Assembly (NCBI GenBank): GCA_036417435.1
Contig: CM070899.1
Span: 3,105,001 to 3,169,000, forward strand
Source: Inia geoffrensis
Lineage: Eukaryota; Chordata; Mammalia; Artiodactyla; Iniidae
Length of the DNA stretch: 64,000 nt
Direction of reading: 5' to 3'
Made by a program: the position numbers and the translations under genes. The notes under the pieces are model-generated. The model ran no database searches. It had not been told where the DNA came from and saw only the letters and a list, made by a program, of their open reading frames with translations. This document shows positions 47,645-58,985 of the stretch, piece after piece (the first letter of the stretch is position 1; the number at the start of each line of letters is the position of its first letter).

Positions 47645-47900
47645 GGGTGTGACGCGGAGGGGTGCATGCGCACTGGGCTGGGGGAGCCGCCCGCCCGCGG
47701 GTCCCCGGAGGCGCGGAGCCCCAAGTCCACAGACTGCGCGTCCGCACACGACACGCCCGTCCACAAGCCCTGCGGGTGTCGAAGCGGGCTGCTCGGTCCC
47801 TGGGCCGTGTGGTGGCGCGCGGTGCTGCCCCCCAGGCTGAGCTGGGGGAGGTGACGCGGCAGGGGCGCGTCCTTATCAAGGAAAACCGTGCAGCCCTTGA
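47645..47900. promoter_or_regulatory. Second candidate orphan CpG island with NRF1-like site
   Basis: A short CpG-dense segment (for example gccgcccgcccgcgggtccc, actgcgcgtccgcacacgac) about 31.7 kb upstream of RCOR1. tgcatgcgca at 47663-47672 resembles an NRF1 site. Possible unannotated promoter. Confidence 0.45.
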
Positions 47901-48333
47901 TGGGGTGGGGACGGGAGTTCAAATCTCGACGACACGCCACCCTCCTGAGACCTTGGAGGCCACCTAGCCCCTTTTGTGCCTTCCTCTCACCCGAAACGTG
48001 GGATAATAATAAAAGCTGCCTCGTGAAGTCGAGCGCATCTCTAGTGGCTCCCAGCAGCTGCGAGGGTATTTCTGGGGGTGGAGCCCGGCTCACAAATATT
48101 TTGGGTTTTTTTTGTGGGGGGGAGGGGAGTGATTTTCTGAGTTTTTTTTCCAGTGACTGTTCATTACTGTTGGTCTTGGACAATAAACTATCCTCCAAGA
48201 GGCCCGCAGTTAGGGGCACGGCTTGGAGGCGGTGCCATCGCCCCATTTTACAGTCGCGGAAGCCGGGGCGCACGGCTGGGGGCGGGGCCGGGTCCTCCCT
48301 GAGCTCAGCTGGGGCTGAGCGGTGAGAAACAGT

Positions 48334-48401
<68 letters not shown>
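48334..48401 (+). repeat. (CA)n microsatellite with CACG interruptions
   Basis: CA repeat with three or four interspersed cg units in the middle, immediately followed by accccaaccc. Confidence 0.96.
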
Positions 48402-48402
<1 letters not shown>

Positions 48403-48764
48403 CAACCCTGGGTCAGGCTGTGCACCCGCAGTTGTGGCGCGGCAGGGAGGGGAGCCCTGGGCTCTCGGATTTCATCCCACTGCCCGTTCCCAGCAGCTCC
48501 TTCCAGATGTTCTCCCGTTGGGCCTCCTGGGCCGCGTTTTAGGGGCCATTCGCTGGTTCTTGGGGGATGGGAATGGGCCGCCTGTGCTTTCGTCACCAGC
48601 TGGCAAGGCTTAGCGAGCACCTGGCCGGGATGAGAACAGCGGGCTGGGCGGATGTGCCCAGAAGGCCGCGAGGCTCGGTGGGGGGCGTGGGGGGGGCCCT
48701 CCTGTACGCCAGGCCCCAAGTAAGCAGGGCTTTCTTCCCTCCTCCCCACTCCCCAAGGGAGGGA

Positions 48765-48850
48765 CCGCTTTGCTTCCTGTTACGGCCGGGGAAACTGAGG
48801 CCCAGAGAAGTTAGGTAGCTTTTTCAAGCTCAGCAGACAAGCTTTGAGCC
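48765..48850 (+). repeat. MIR fragment
   Basis: acggccggggaaactgaggcccagagaag style MIR 3' half, then ttcaagctcagcagacaagc. Confidence 0.6.
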
Positions 48851-50105
48851 GAGCCTTAAAGGATGGGAGCGATCTGTTCATCTGGAGAAGGGAGGGTTGG
48901 TGTTAGGCAGGGGAACAGCTTGGGCAAAGGCATGGAGGTGGGCCAGGATGCAGGGGGCTACAAAGAGAGGTGGAAGCCAGCCATGAGCGAGGTCGGGCCA
49001 GATGGCGAGGGCCCAGCACGCTGGATGGCATCTGCCCCCAGTACACCGAGGCTTAGCTGGGCATCTGAGGAGCCGGGCGGTCAGATGGGATCAGGGGAGC
49101 AGCCAGGAGGTTGTCCAGTGTTTGCTGGAGAGATTTTGCCTCTGATCAGGAGTGGGGCAGGGAGGGCCACTAGGAAGGAGCACAGGGCTTGTGGGGCCTG
49201 TCACACCTGGTGAGTGCTGGGAAGCTGGTTCTGGGGAGAAACCACCAAATATCTGCGTTTGTTGCCTGGGAAGGGGGGTGATTCTTGCAGCTCTCTCTGC
49301 GCAAATCCCTCCTCTGCCCCCTCCAAAGGTCTGGGAATGGTTAGGAGGCCTAACCGTTCCCAGAGGAGGAGGGCTCCCTGGAGGAAGAGGCACTTGGCAA
49401 TGTGACAGCCTGGTCTGAGCTGGTGGGTTCCTCCATGAAAGGTGGTAGGGGCAGCAGGGGCTGAGGGCAGAGGACAGCCAACAGGGTGCCCAGCAAGCTG
49501 GTTGGACTGGCTGGGGAGGGGGCACAGCCTCTGGGTGGGGTGCCCATGACACAATCCTGCCTGGAGGCCGGTGACCTCAGAGGCCACATCCGGGGTGTCA
49601 CCCTGGTTGGGGTCTGGGCCAGCACCGCGCTGCAGAGAGTGCAGAGGGCGTGGCCCCAGCCCCACACCTGGCCACCCCGAGCAGAAACCTTAACCCCTCA
49701 GCCCTTGACCCTACACCTCCTCAACAGCTGTCCAGCCCTCTGTGCCCTTCCACAGCCAGGCTGCTCCCTAGAGACATCCAGCCCTCCTGCCACCGCCTCC
49801 CTTGTGGCCACCCTCACCCTCGCTCTGCCTTCTGCTCCCCTAAGGCGTCCACCTCCCGGGCCGCCCTGGGACACAGAGCCCTCTTCTGTCAGGTCTGTAC
49901 CCACTCTCCCTGGGGATAGCTCCCCTCCCCGGGATTCATCAACCTCCACCCCCAAGCTAAGGGCGCCCACCCCGTGCCAGTTCCAACCTGCCTCTTCCTG
50001 AACTTCAGACCCAAATAACGGCTGCCCTGGGGGAACTCAGCACCCACGTTCCGCAGACTCCACAGACACACCATGCCCGGCCCAACTTCCTCCTCGGGCT
50101 GAAAG
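48851..50105. other. Intergenic, no gene seen
   Basis: GC-rich, mostly unique-looking. Open frames on both strands carry no recognisable domain. 49690-49990 is C/T-rich on the plus strand. Confidence 0.5.
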
Positions 50106-50109
50106 CCCG

Positions 50110-50275
50110 TGTGGATTTGAATTCCAGCCTGCTCCAGCTCTTACAGGCTGTGGGATTTGAGAACAACCTACTTCCCTCCCTGTGCCCCCCAACATGAGGG
50201 TAACAATAAAAAATAGTGCTGACCTCATAGGGTGGTAGAGAGGGGTCCGTGTAAAGTTCCCGGCACAATAAGGGT
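50110..50275 (-). repeat. MIR fragment, reverse
   Basis: tggatttgaattccagcctg, tgtgggatttgagaacaacc, then gctgacctcatagggtggta form a reverse MIR. Confidence 0.65.
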
Positions 50276-50349
50276 TCCGTTCCGAGGGTGTTAGAGTCTA
50301 AGAAGACCCCTCATCCCACTCAAAAGGGGCATCTCCTCCAGGAGATTGT

Positions 50350-50690
50350 GGTGGGCAGCCTTCAAGAAGACCCCAAATGATCCCGCGTCAGGCATTTACA
50401 GCTGGGCATAATCTCCGCCTCTTTGAGTGTGGGCGGAAAGTAATGACCTATTCCAGGCAATAGAAGAGAGCAGACTTGATGGCATCGTCACTTCTGAGAT
50501 TAGTTTCTAAAAAGCCTAACTTCTGTTTTGGGTGCTCAGCCTCAGCCTCCCCCTCTTGCTGCGGGGGTGGGGTGCCATGCCCTGGGCAGCCCTGTGGCCA
50601 GGCCCCCTTCACCAGGACCTGAAGCTGCCAGCCTCCCATAGGGGAGCTTGGGAGCAGATCTATGCTCAGGGTCCTTCTAAGAGATTACAT
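50350..50690 (+). mobile_element. MLT1-like LTR fragment
   Basis: gaccccaaatgatcccgcgt, then cataatctccgcctctttga and aatgacctattccaggcaat, has the layout of MaLR LTRs but is diverged. Confidence 0.5.
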
Positions 50691-50732
50691 TTTCCCCTGG
50701 TCTTTACAACTGTCTCATCTATACCTAATTCG

Positions 50733-50760
50733 ATAGCAATTTAAAAAATTAAATTGCTAT
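50733..50760. repeat. 12-bp inverted repeat, AAAA loop
   Basis: atagcaatttaa (50733-50744) and ttaaattgctat (50749-50760) are exact inverted copies around a 4-nt loop. AT-rich, so chance is plausible. Confidence 0.7.
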
Positions 50761-51639
50761 GTACAGGTCTTTCTAACTTGCCAACTTAGTTTTCATAGGC
50801 ACAGTGACTCTCTTTTCACACATATTTCAGCAGTTTGTGTATTACTCAATTAAAGGACTCACCGTAATGTGTTCCAGGGTATAAAGAGGTTGGAGAACAG
50901 GGCAGTGATCTCAGCCAGTAGGGCAGAAGCTTAGGGTAGGCATGGAGCAGCCTCTCTCAGGGGTTTCTAACCTGGCTGGGGCTGGAGGATGGCTTAAATG
51001 TTCCAGGAGCTCCTAGGAAGTGTACCCACTTTGTTGTCATGGATGGGTGTGTGTGGGTTTTGGAAAGGGTCAGTAGCAAACGTCAGTTTTTGCCCATGTG
51101 CTTTACAGAGGGTGTGGAGCGGCTCCGTGTTGTGAGCTGGTTAAGCGCAGCTGGGTTAAGAAAGCTTCTGCTGCGCTGTTATGGTTTAATTACCGACCAT
51201 GCTATGGCCTTTTCAGCTTCCGGGGCTTCTAAGTGCTTAAAGCTGGGGAACATCTCTGTCGACTCCCACACTTACCTCTGTACCCCATCAGTCACCAAGG
51301 CTCAGTGGTTGTGCCTCCCAGATATCCCTGTGGTCCCCTTGGCTTCCTGCCGGTAATCACACCGCCCCCCTCAGTTCAGCTCCTTCCAGAAAGCTGCACT
51401 GGGCACTTCCTGCTCCCATGGGCAGCCAGAAGCCATCTCTCACTCCCCTGCTTACACCTTCCTGCTTCCTCCCCTTCAGCCATTCAGCCACCCCTCTGCC
51501 CCACCTGCCCACCCCTCCTTTCACTGCTCCCCCTCCTGCCCTTTGAAGTCCAACCTTCCGACCTCACCCAGGTATGTTTCCGAGGCCCCTCCTTGCCACC
51601 TGCTCACCAAACTGCAGATAGAGGGTGTGCAAAGAGCCT

Positions 51640-51830
51640 GGGGCTCTGGTCCTACCAGCTGGGACCACTTATCTGTCCTCGGTGTCCTAGTTGTCCCAGC
51701 TATAAAACAGAAGTAACAGTGTCTGTCTTTGCTCTTCCCTAGATTGTTGGGGGAATCAGATAACAGAGATGAAAGGGCTTGAAAAATGTCAAGGGCTTTG
51801 TGAAGGACTAGCATTATTATTATTGCTGTT
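51640..51830 (-). repeat. MIR fragment, reverse
   Basis: agctataaaacagaagtaac, then gggggaatcagataacagag and caagggctttgtgaaggact, is a reverse MIR. Confidence 0.6.
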
Positions 51831-51884
51831 GTTATTTTATTTTTTATTCTGTTTTAGATTACAGCTAACATTTTATTTATTTTA

Positions 51885-52125
51885 TTTTATTTTTTTATTG
51901 GAGTATAGTTGATTTACAATGTTGTGTTAGTTTCTGCTGTACAGCAAAGTGAATCAGCTGTAAGTGTACATTTATCCCCTCGTTTTTGGATTTCCTTACC
52001 ATTTAGGTCACCAGAGAGCATTGAGTAGAGTTCTGCGTGCTATACAGTAGGTTCTCATTAGTTATCTATTTTTATATATAGTAGTGTATATATGTCAATC
52101 CCAATCTCCCAATTCATCCCACCCT
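51885..52125 (-). mobile_element. L1 3' UTR fragment, antisense
   Basis: ttggagtatagttgatttac, cagcaaagtgaatcagctgt, then acagtaggttctcattagtt: the antisense 3' UTR of a cetartiodactyl-type L1. Its poly(T)-side tail is (attttatttt)n. Confidence 0.85.
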
Positions 52126-52129
52126 ATTA

Positions 52130-53080
52130 TTATTATTAATTATTGTTGTTGTTATAAGCACTCGGAAACAAGACATTCAAAGCCATAGGATGGCTAGTAA
52201 GAAATGCCAAAAAGCAGCAAAAATCCACCAGGTCCTTCCCCAAGTGGCAGGCGGTGGGCAGAAGAGGTTGGGGGTGCAGAAGACCTGGATTCAAGACCTG
52301 GGTTCAAGTCAGCTTCCAATGGGAGGACGCTGCCAGGCCAACTCCCCTTTCTCACATACAGCGACACAGTGCCTGAGGCCGCAGTCCTTTAGGGGACCAT
52401 GAATTGTTTCAATTCTGTTTAAAATCAGAAAGGAGGAAAAAAAGGAACTTTTAGGGCGAAGTAAATATTCTAATATATATTATTAATATATTCTTTATAC
52501 GAATGCAGTCATAAAATAGAACTTTTGTTTGTTTTTTGTTATTTGTTTTGTGTGGAGGAAGGAGCCCAGGAAGGCCAAATCCCTCGGGTGTCTGAGAGTC
52601 AAGCATGGCCCTGGGCCCTGGGCAAGGTTTTCACATCGTGAGCCTCAGTTTCCTGGCCTCCAGCACGGGTGTGGTTGTGTGAGCCGCGTGGGAATGAGGG
52701 AGCCATGCAGCCTGGGTGCTAGGCTGGGGGCTCCTCCATCCACCCATCCAGCGGGGTCTCTGATCCCTGCTCTGGCACTTGGGACGCAGTTTAAGAGAGG
52801 CCGACAAGGTCCAGGCCTCATGGGGCTTAAAGGGATTAAGATGAAGAAAGTGCGAAAGGAAAGAATGGAAGAGGGAGCAGAGCGAACCAGATACAAGGAA
52901 ACCTTTGGAGAGGACAGACCCTTTCCCCCTTCTCCAGCCGGTGGAACAGAAGCGGGGGAACTAGAGCCGGTGGACGGAGCTCCACCGCCCTTGCTGGGGT
53001 CCCCTCCGGAGGAAGGAGCAGAGCGGCCTGAGGGACAGGAGCCCTCCACATCCTATCCACATTCCCAGCGTCCTGGGCGT
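52130..53080. other. Intergenic, no gene seen
   Basis: AT-rich until 52.55 kb and GC-richer after. A reverse MIR scrap lies near 52600-52680. The plus-strand open frame at 52529-53089 has no known domain. Confidence 0.5.
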
Positions 53081-53084
53081 GTTG

Positions 53085-53210
53085 TCTGAGCACTTCTCAT
53101 GCGTCAGCATGTGCCATGCTTGCTTTGAACCCCTGTGAGGTGGGAGCAGGTAACTCACCTGCCTTACGGGTGAGGAAGCTGCCACTCAGGCAGGTTAAGC
53201 CTTGTCCGTT
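53085..53210 (+). repeat. MIR fragment
   Basis: gagcacttctcatgcgtcag, gaacccctgtgaggtgggag, then cttacgggtgaggaagctgc. Confidence 0.6.
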
Positions 53211-53348
53211 TTCCAGGCTTGGGCGCGGCCCCTCCATCTCAGGGAACGTGTGCTCTACTTGGAAGACGCTCAGGAGGAATTCCAGACAAGCTGATGGAGG
53301 GGCAGAGGTGTGTTTGGAACAGGAAGTCTGCCCTGGATATCCCAATAC

Positions 53349-53350
<2 letters not shown>

Positions 53351-53394
<44 letters not shown>
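53351..53394 (+). repeat. (GT)n microsatellite
   Basis: Twenty-two uninterrupted GT units. Confidence 0.97.
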
Positions 53395-53396
<2 letters not shown>

Positions 53397-54590
53397 AGAG
53401 ATTTATCACCTACGGGCACATCCCAGCCCACAGCCCCACCACATACACACAAAAACGCCCCTACGCAGTTGTCACCCAACATGCTCAACCCGCGTGCAGG
53501 CGTAACGTCCATCCTGGGAGGTGACACAGCAGGCGGAAGAAAATGTTTGACTTCCTTCATTCTGAATTCAGATACCACCCTGCCAAGCACCCCAGGACAA
53601 ACTGCAGGGGACATGTGTACCCTTCCTAAGAGGCCGTGCATGGCCGGCTTCCCCAGCCCTGGGTCCTATCAGGACCCTCCTCTGTGCCGCCTGGGAGTGT
53701 GTGCGGTGGAGAGGGCCTCCCAGCGCAGCCCTGTAGCCCCTCTGGGCCCCGGGGCCCCTCCTAGCCTGCTGGGGGGCCTGCTGGGAGGATGAGGGCTACA
53801 GAAGGGGGGCTGACGAGGGGGTGGGGCAGGCATCAGGAGGGAGCACCAACAGGGGCCCTGGTCTCTCTCCCCGCCGGCCTCCTGCCAGGACCCCTGCCAA
53901 CTCCCCATTCCACTCCCCCCACCCCCCGCCCTGGCTCCAGGCCTGGCAGCCTGCCCTTTACCACTCTCACGGTTCAAAAGAGGGGGTGGGGAGACCCCAC
54001 TGAAGCACAGCCTCCAAAGTGTGTCTGGAAACTCCTGTGGAGCCTGGGTAGGGGCCGGGGGGCCCTGACTCCCCCTGGGCCTCAGTTTCTCCCAGGAAGA
54101 CCCACCCAGAGCCTAGAGGAACCCTGAGGACGGGGTGGGGTCGGGCATGCATGGGCTCCCCACCCGGCCTGGCAGGCTGTGGGAGTTCTTGGCAGGAGCC
54201 AGCCAGTCCCGGGCTCTGCAGAAGGAGCCCGGATGGGGGTGGGAGGCTGCCAGCTCTGGGGAAAGGAGCAGTACAGTCTCCGGGCTCCCTAGGAGGGGCC
54301 TCCATCCTCCCCACCCAGAGAGGCTGGACCCCAAAGGGCAGTGGCCTCCTGCTGATGGAGGGGGGGACCCGGCTGTTGTCTTGGGTCATGGGTAGCCATA
54401 CCCCACACCCCCAAGATCCCTGGCTCAAAAGCGCTCTGGGACAGATCGCTGGCCGTCTCCAAAGACCCGGGCCTCAGTCTCCACTTCTGTGCAACGAGGG
54501 GCTTCTGATTCAGCTGCCTGGGCGGGGCCGAGCTCTGAGCACATGGATCTCGAGGACTTTGGGAGCTGTCCTCTCCACCCCACTACGTTC
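53395..54590. other. Intergenic, no gene seen
   Basis: GC-rich unique-looking DNA; open frames on both strands without recognisable domains. Confidence 0.5.
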
Positions 54591-54599
54591 ACCTCCCTC

Positions 54600-54700
54600 T
54601 CAGATCACTAGGTGGACTGTGGACCCCAGATGCTAGAGCCCAGGGCCTCAAAACCCAGTTCCGGAATCCCAGACTCCAGAGCCCCAGCACAGGGAACGCT
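54600..54700 (-). ncRNA. MIR4309: Segment resembling human mir-4309
   Basis: On the minus strand, 54679 to 54662 reads CTGGAGTCTGGGATTCCG. The human mature miR-4309 as I remember it (CUGGAGUCUAGGAUUCCA) matches at 16 of 18 bases, and the bases that follow, ggaactgggttttgaggc, also look like the remembered precursor. The position agrees: human mir-4309 lies between ANKRD9 and RCOR1, upstream of and in the same orientation as RCOR1, and this is about 39 kb upstream in RCOR1 orientation. The fold by eye is weak and both changes fall in the mature part, so a functional miRNA is doubtful even if the locus is orthologous. Confidence 0.45.
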
Positions 54701-55550
54701 GGACCAGGAACGTGCTCCAGAGCTTGGGCTGCTGTGGGTAGAGCGTAAAATCTTCACTGTCCTCCATGCAGCTTAGTGCTTTGCATTCAGTCTCCCAGGT
54801 CCAAGGCCGGGCAGAATGGAGCTCTTCCTGCAGAATCTTGGGGCTCTTCTCCGGAACCTCCCAGTCTCCGAGCCTGGGTGAGTGAATCCTGCCACTAGGG
54901 CTCGACCCCATCCTGGAGGCTCCTGTCATTGCCCTGCAGGGTCACCGGGAGGGAGCAATGTCCACATCTGTGGAGGAGGAAATCAGGGCCCCGCGGAGCT
55001 CACCTACCAACCCACCCATCCTTCTCAGAACAGGACTTCAGTGTCCTGAGGATGCCTTGCTGGCCCTGGCCCCAGCAGCTGCTCAGGATGGGGCGAGGCT
55101 CCAGGAGACCCAGGGGCGGGGCCTCCGGAGCCTCCAGCGTCTCAGTTCCCAGTGTGCTGTCTGCTCCAGCCCTCTCGGGCTCAGTGGCTTTGGGGGCTGA
55201 TGTAACGAGGCATCCCCCCTCCCCCACTTGGGACCGTGTGAGAAACCTGGCCGGGGGCCTGTACACCCCTGCTTGGGCGGCCGGGGAGCTGGCACGTGCC
55301 CAGCCTCGGGAGCATCATGGTCATGGGCACAGAGGGCATGTCCGGAGCCCACCCCAGGCTGGGGTGTGGGCACACCCCGAGTGTCTCTGGAGGCCCTGGG
55401 AGGAGCTTCTCTGACTAGAGCGTCAAGTGATGTCCTAATCGGACCTTGGACCTCCACAGAGCCTCAGTGAGCCCCAAATCATGGCGGAGGCCAGGCCTAG
55501 AGGAGGGGATTTGAGCCCCCAGGGGTCCACGTAAAGCCCTGGCATTTCAC
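54701..55550. other. Intergenic, no gene seen
   Basis: GC-rich DNA with no recognised coding frame or repeat. Confidence 0.5.
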
Positions 55551-55554
55551 GCTT

Positions 55555-55655
55555 CCCTGCTCTCAGTCTCCAGTCTGTGGAACGGTAATAACCCCATCTC
55601 AGGGGCTGTGGGGAGGACCAGATGACACCGGGGAAGTGCCAGCCTGGCACATGGC
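55555..55655 (-). repeat. MIR fragment, reverse
   Basis: ctgtggaacggtaataaccc, gggaggaccagatgacacc, then gccagcctggcacatggcc. Confidence 0.55.
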
Positions 55656-55659
55656 CTGC

Positions 55660-57210
55660 CCAGGGCCGGGCTGCCTGTCCCTCGCCCCACCCCGTTAACC
55701 TGGAAGTAGTGCCAAGAACTTCGGAGGGGCGGGGCTGGAGGCTGGTTTTTAAACACCTGGAACCTTCTACAAGATCCAGGTCCACTTTGGGGCAGGGCTT
55801 TGGGACCCAACCTTCCCACCCCCAGTCTTGGAAGGCCAGGCGGGCAGTGCAGGCCCCGGAGGGTGGCGGCTGGGCTCAAGCGCCGATTCTGTCCGTGGCC
55901 TGTTTCTCCGTAGGCAGCCCAGGGCGTGCGGTGGGCAACGCACTGGCCCGGACAGCCTGGAGCTCCCCTCGGCCCCTCCCCGCAGCTCATCCCTACAGAT
56001 GGCACTTCCCTGCCTGCCCAGGCTCCCCCGCCTGCCCCCACCGTGCTGCTTAGTCACCCTGCCTGCAGGGCTAAGTGTCCACACCTCAGGCCTTCGCTCA
56101 CGCCGTGGCCCTGCCGGCCAGGCTCTGCCTTCCCTCCCCATCTGTCCGTCCTCTGAACTAATTCCCCCCTCCCACGTTATCACAGCTCTTGCTCTTTACA
56201 TCAGCCAGCGTGGTGGGCCCTGACCTCCTATCCCCCACTGAAGTGGGCACCCCCCAGGGCAGGCGCCTGCATCTCCCGCTCTGGGAGCCAAGGACATGGC
56301 ACCAAGGGCTGCTGAGCAAATGTCTGTGGAAAGTAGGAAAGTCTGAATGACAGAACCACACAGATCCACAGATGCTATTCACAGCCTCACAAGAATCTCA
56401 CGTTTTCCCCATTTTACGGTCGAAGTGGGCTCAGAGAGGTTAAGTGGCTTGCCTGAAGCCACACAGCCTGGAAGTGGCAGAGCTGATCTGAAGCCAGGTC
56501 AGTGAGCCTTCAGCACTGGCCTCTTGGGCCCCTGACAAGATGCAGGTGGAGCCACCGTGGCCCTCACAATCGGGCTGACAGACACAGGAACGGAGACTCC
56601 AGGTCTTGCCCTGGGAGGAGGGGGAACTGCCTAAGGAAGGAAGTTTTCCACATCAGGGACCCACGGAGAGAGGGGCTCAGATACCAAGAAAGCAGGTTTG
56701 CCCCAGCCTGGGGCCTCCGAGAGCACGCAGGCCCCTGAGGGCCTTGGTCGGGGGCTTGGCTGGGGGCATGACTGGGCAGCTGGTCCCAGGCCTTGCAGGC
56801 CCAGGGAGAGGACTGTGTTTAGCATCCCTGATGGTCGAGGTGCCCACTGCTTACTCCAGGCCCCCTTGGAGGTCACCTCTCCACAGCAGTCGAGGTCTGA
56901 GGGCTTGGGGGACCCCAGAAGCCCTCTGCCAGCCCTGTTGCCCTCAGAGTGTCTGTGTGGGAATTGCCCAGGAGTGAGTTACAACGGAGAGTCCAGACAG
57001 GGATGCGGGGGGGTGGGGGGTGGGGGGGCAGGAGGCTGGCGTCTGCCTTTTAAACAAGCCTCACCTCCACTCCCTCTCCCGTCTGCCTCACCAGGGTAAG
57101 CAGGCCGGCCAGTATGGATTTGGCTTATCTGCAAGGCTGTGGTGTGGCCAGTGCCCTCAGCGTTCGTCAGGGGCAGGTCAGTCCCCTATGTTTCCTGTCA
57201 CTGTCACTGA
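55660..57210. other. Intergenic with a MIR
   Basis: Mostly unique GC-rich DNA. A plus-strand MIR at about 56345-56510 (cccattttacggtcgaagtg; cttgcctgaagccacacagc) is the only clear repeat. No gene recognised. Confidence 0.55.
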
Positions 57211-57214
57211 CCGT

Positions 57215-57415
57215 AGTACTAAGCACTTACTTAGGCTGCTCTGAGGGCTGCTATAGAGGATCTCACTTAACCTCACAGCTCCCAATTTTGCAGATGAGGA
57301 AAGTAAGGCACAGAGAGCTGTGTAACTTGTCTGGGGTCATACTGCCGGTATGTGTAGGGCTCAGGACTTGAACCCAGGTTGTCTGGCCCAGAATCCCTGC
57401 TCTTAGCCACCAAGG
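57215..57415 (+). repeat. MIR element
   Basis: Near-complete: ctaagcacttacttaggctg, ccaattttgcagatgaggaa, gacttgaacccaggttgtct, tgctcttagccacc. Confidence 0.8.
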
Positions 57416-57857
57416 TCACAAGGCTTTTGTATTAAACAGCTTGAGCCCCCATCTTGAAACAGGGAGAATGTCCTTCTTACCCCTCTGGACCCCTCACCCT
57501 ATCCACAGGAAGTGCAGGCACCCCTGGGCCTTGCTCAGGCCTGGAGAAACACTAGGAAATCTGCTCTGTCACAGGGACATGCTTCCCGGCTGCCTGACTG
57601 CTGGGTCCACCCCACAGAGATGAGGGTCAAGGGGCAGGAAGGGAGGAAGAACGGGCCGCTCCTAGGGCCTGGCTCCCCGGAATCGCCCTTTGATTACACA
57701 CATGTCGCAAGCCACCCCTGGGCCTGGGTCATAGCAGACCCCCCTGCAGTTCCCCAGGGCCCTACCCTTCCTTCCAGCCCCTCAGGGGCCTGAGAACAGC
57801 AGGTGGAGTGTCCCGGAGCCCTGGCTCCCCAGCAGGCCAGATGGCTTTGCCTTCAAT

Positions 57858-57959
57858 TTTTTTTTAGCTCGTGAGATCTTAGTTCCCCGACCAGGGATTG
57901 AACATGGGGCCCGGCAGTGAAAGCACAGAGTCCTAACCACTGGACCACCAGGGAATTCC
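57858..57959 (-). mobile_element. Older CHR-1-like SINE, reverse
   Basis: Short reverse copy: T-rich left end, agatcttagttccccgacca, inverted head ccaccagggaattccc at the right. Confidence 0.88.
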
Positions 57960-58459
57960 CTAGAGCTCTTTAATGTTTGTTATCACAGTAGTACAAGGGG
58001 TGAGGTTAGGAGAAGAGGGAGCTATAGAAAGGCTTGGGAGGAAAAGCACCCATGATGTCTTTCCTACCCGCCCACCCCCAGAGAGCCATGTCAGCGCCTG
58101 GTGATGACCTCCTCCCTCCCCCCTGTCCCCCTTCACCAGGGCCCGAGTCCCTCCCCCATGGCACCCGTCCCCAGTCTTGGTCCTCTCTTCCCCTGCCACC
58201 TCTGTGACCCTAAGAGATATGATGCCCAGCCGTCCTCTGTCCCCTCAGATCCCTCCTGTCTCAGGGTGACCCTGGGGGGCCTTCCCTCCCCCCACCCCCC
58301 AACGATCTCCCTGTCTGTGTTAAATCAGGTTGCAGGTTGAAAATCAATAATCAAGTTTTAGGCTGCTGCGAATCTGTAAGTCTTGGAACAGGCACCTTTT
58401 AAACAGGAGCTGCTCTACCCTTGGTTTTGGCCTCCGTGGGCTCTCTGCTGCAGGGTCAT

Positions 58460-58590
58460 GAAATGTCAGGGCAGGGAAGGGCCTTGGAGACACTCTTCCT
58501 ACACCCCCATTTCACAGAGACATACAGGAGCTCAGAGGGGTGAAGGGACTTGCCCAAGGGCACACAGCTTGCCAGTGGTTGGGGCAGAGA
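58460..58590 (+). repeat. MIR fragment
   Basis: cccccatttcacagagacat, aagggacttgcccaagggca, cacagcttgccagtggttgg. Confidence 0.65.
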
Positions 58591-58669
58591 CCTCTCACCG
58601 CCCCTCAGGTTCCTGTTCCCACCCCACCACCTCCACTGTCCAAGGAAATAGAACCTCTGAAGGTTTATC

Positions 58670-58985
58670 TGGCCATTTGCTGCCCGGAGTTAAGACACTT
58701 CCCAGCCCCTCTTACTCCTGGGCGTGGCCATATGACTAAGTTTTGGCCTAGATGTAATAGTGTTTAATTTCAGGAAGGGTCCTTAAAGGACGAGGCACGC
58801 CCTGTTCCCCTTTCTCCTTCCTGCTGCCTGTAATGCAGATATAATGGCAGGAGCTTCGGGAGCCATCCTGGAGCACAGGGTGATCTTGGGAACGAAAACT
58901 GTGCATGGCAGAGCCACGTATAGAAGGAGCCCAGGCTCCTGATGAGAGAAAACTAAACTTCCATCTTATGGTAGCCACTGGTAGT
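58670..58985 (+). mobile_element. Possible MaLR-type LTR fragment
   Basis: gggcgtggccatatgactaa, ttttggcctagatgtaatag, gcaggagcttcgggagccat follow the layout of old MaLR LTRs; diverged and incomplete. Confidence 0.4.

Noticed and set aside
47476..48405. 309-codon minus-strand open frame
   Set aside because: It starts in a CA microsatellite and has no domain; probably fortuitous.
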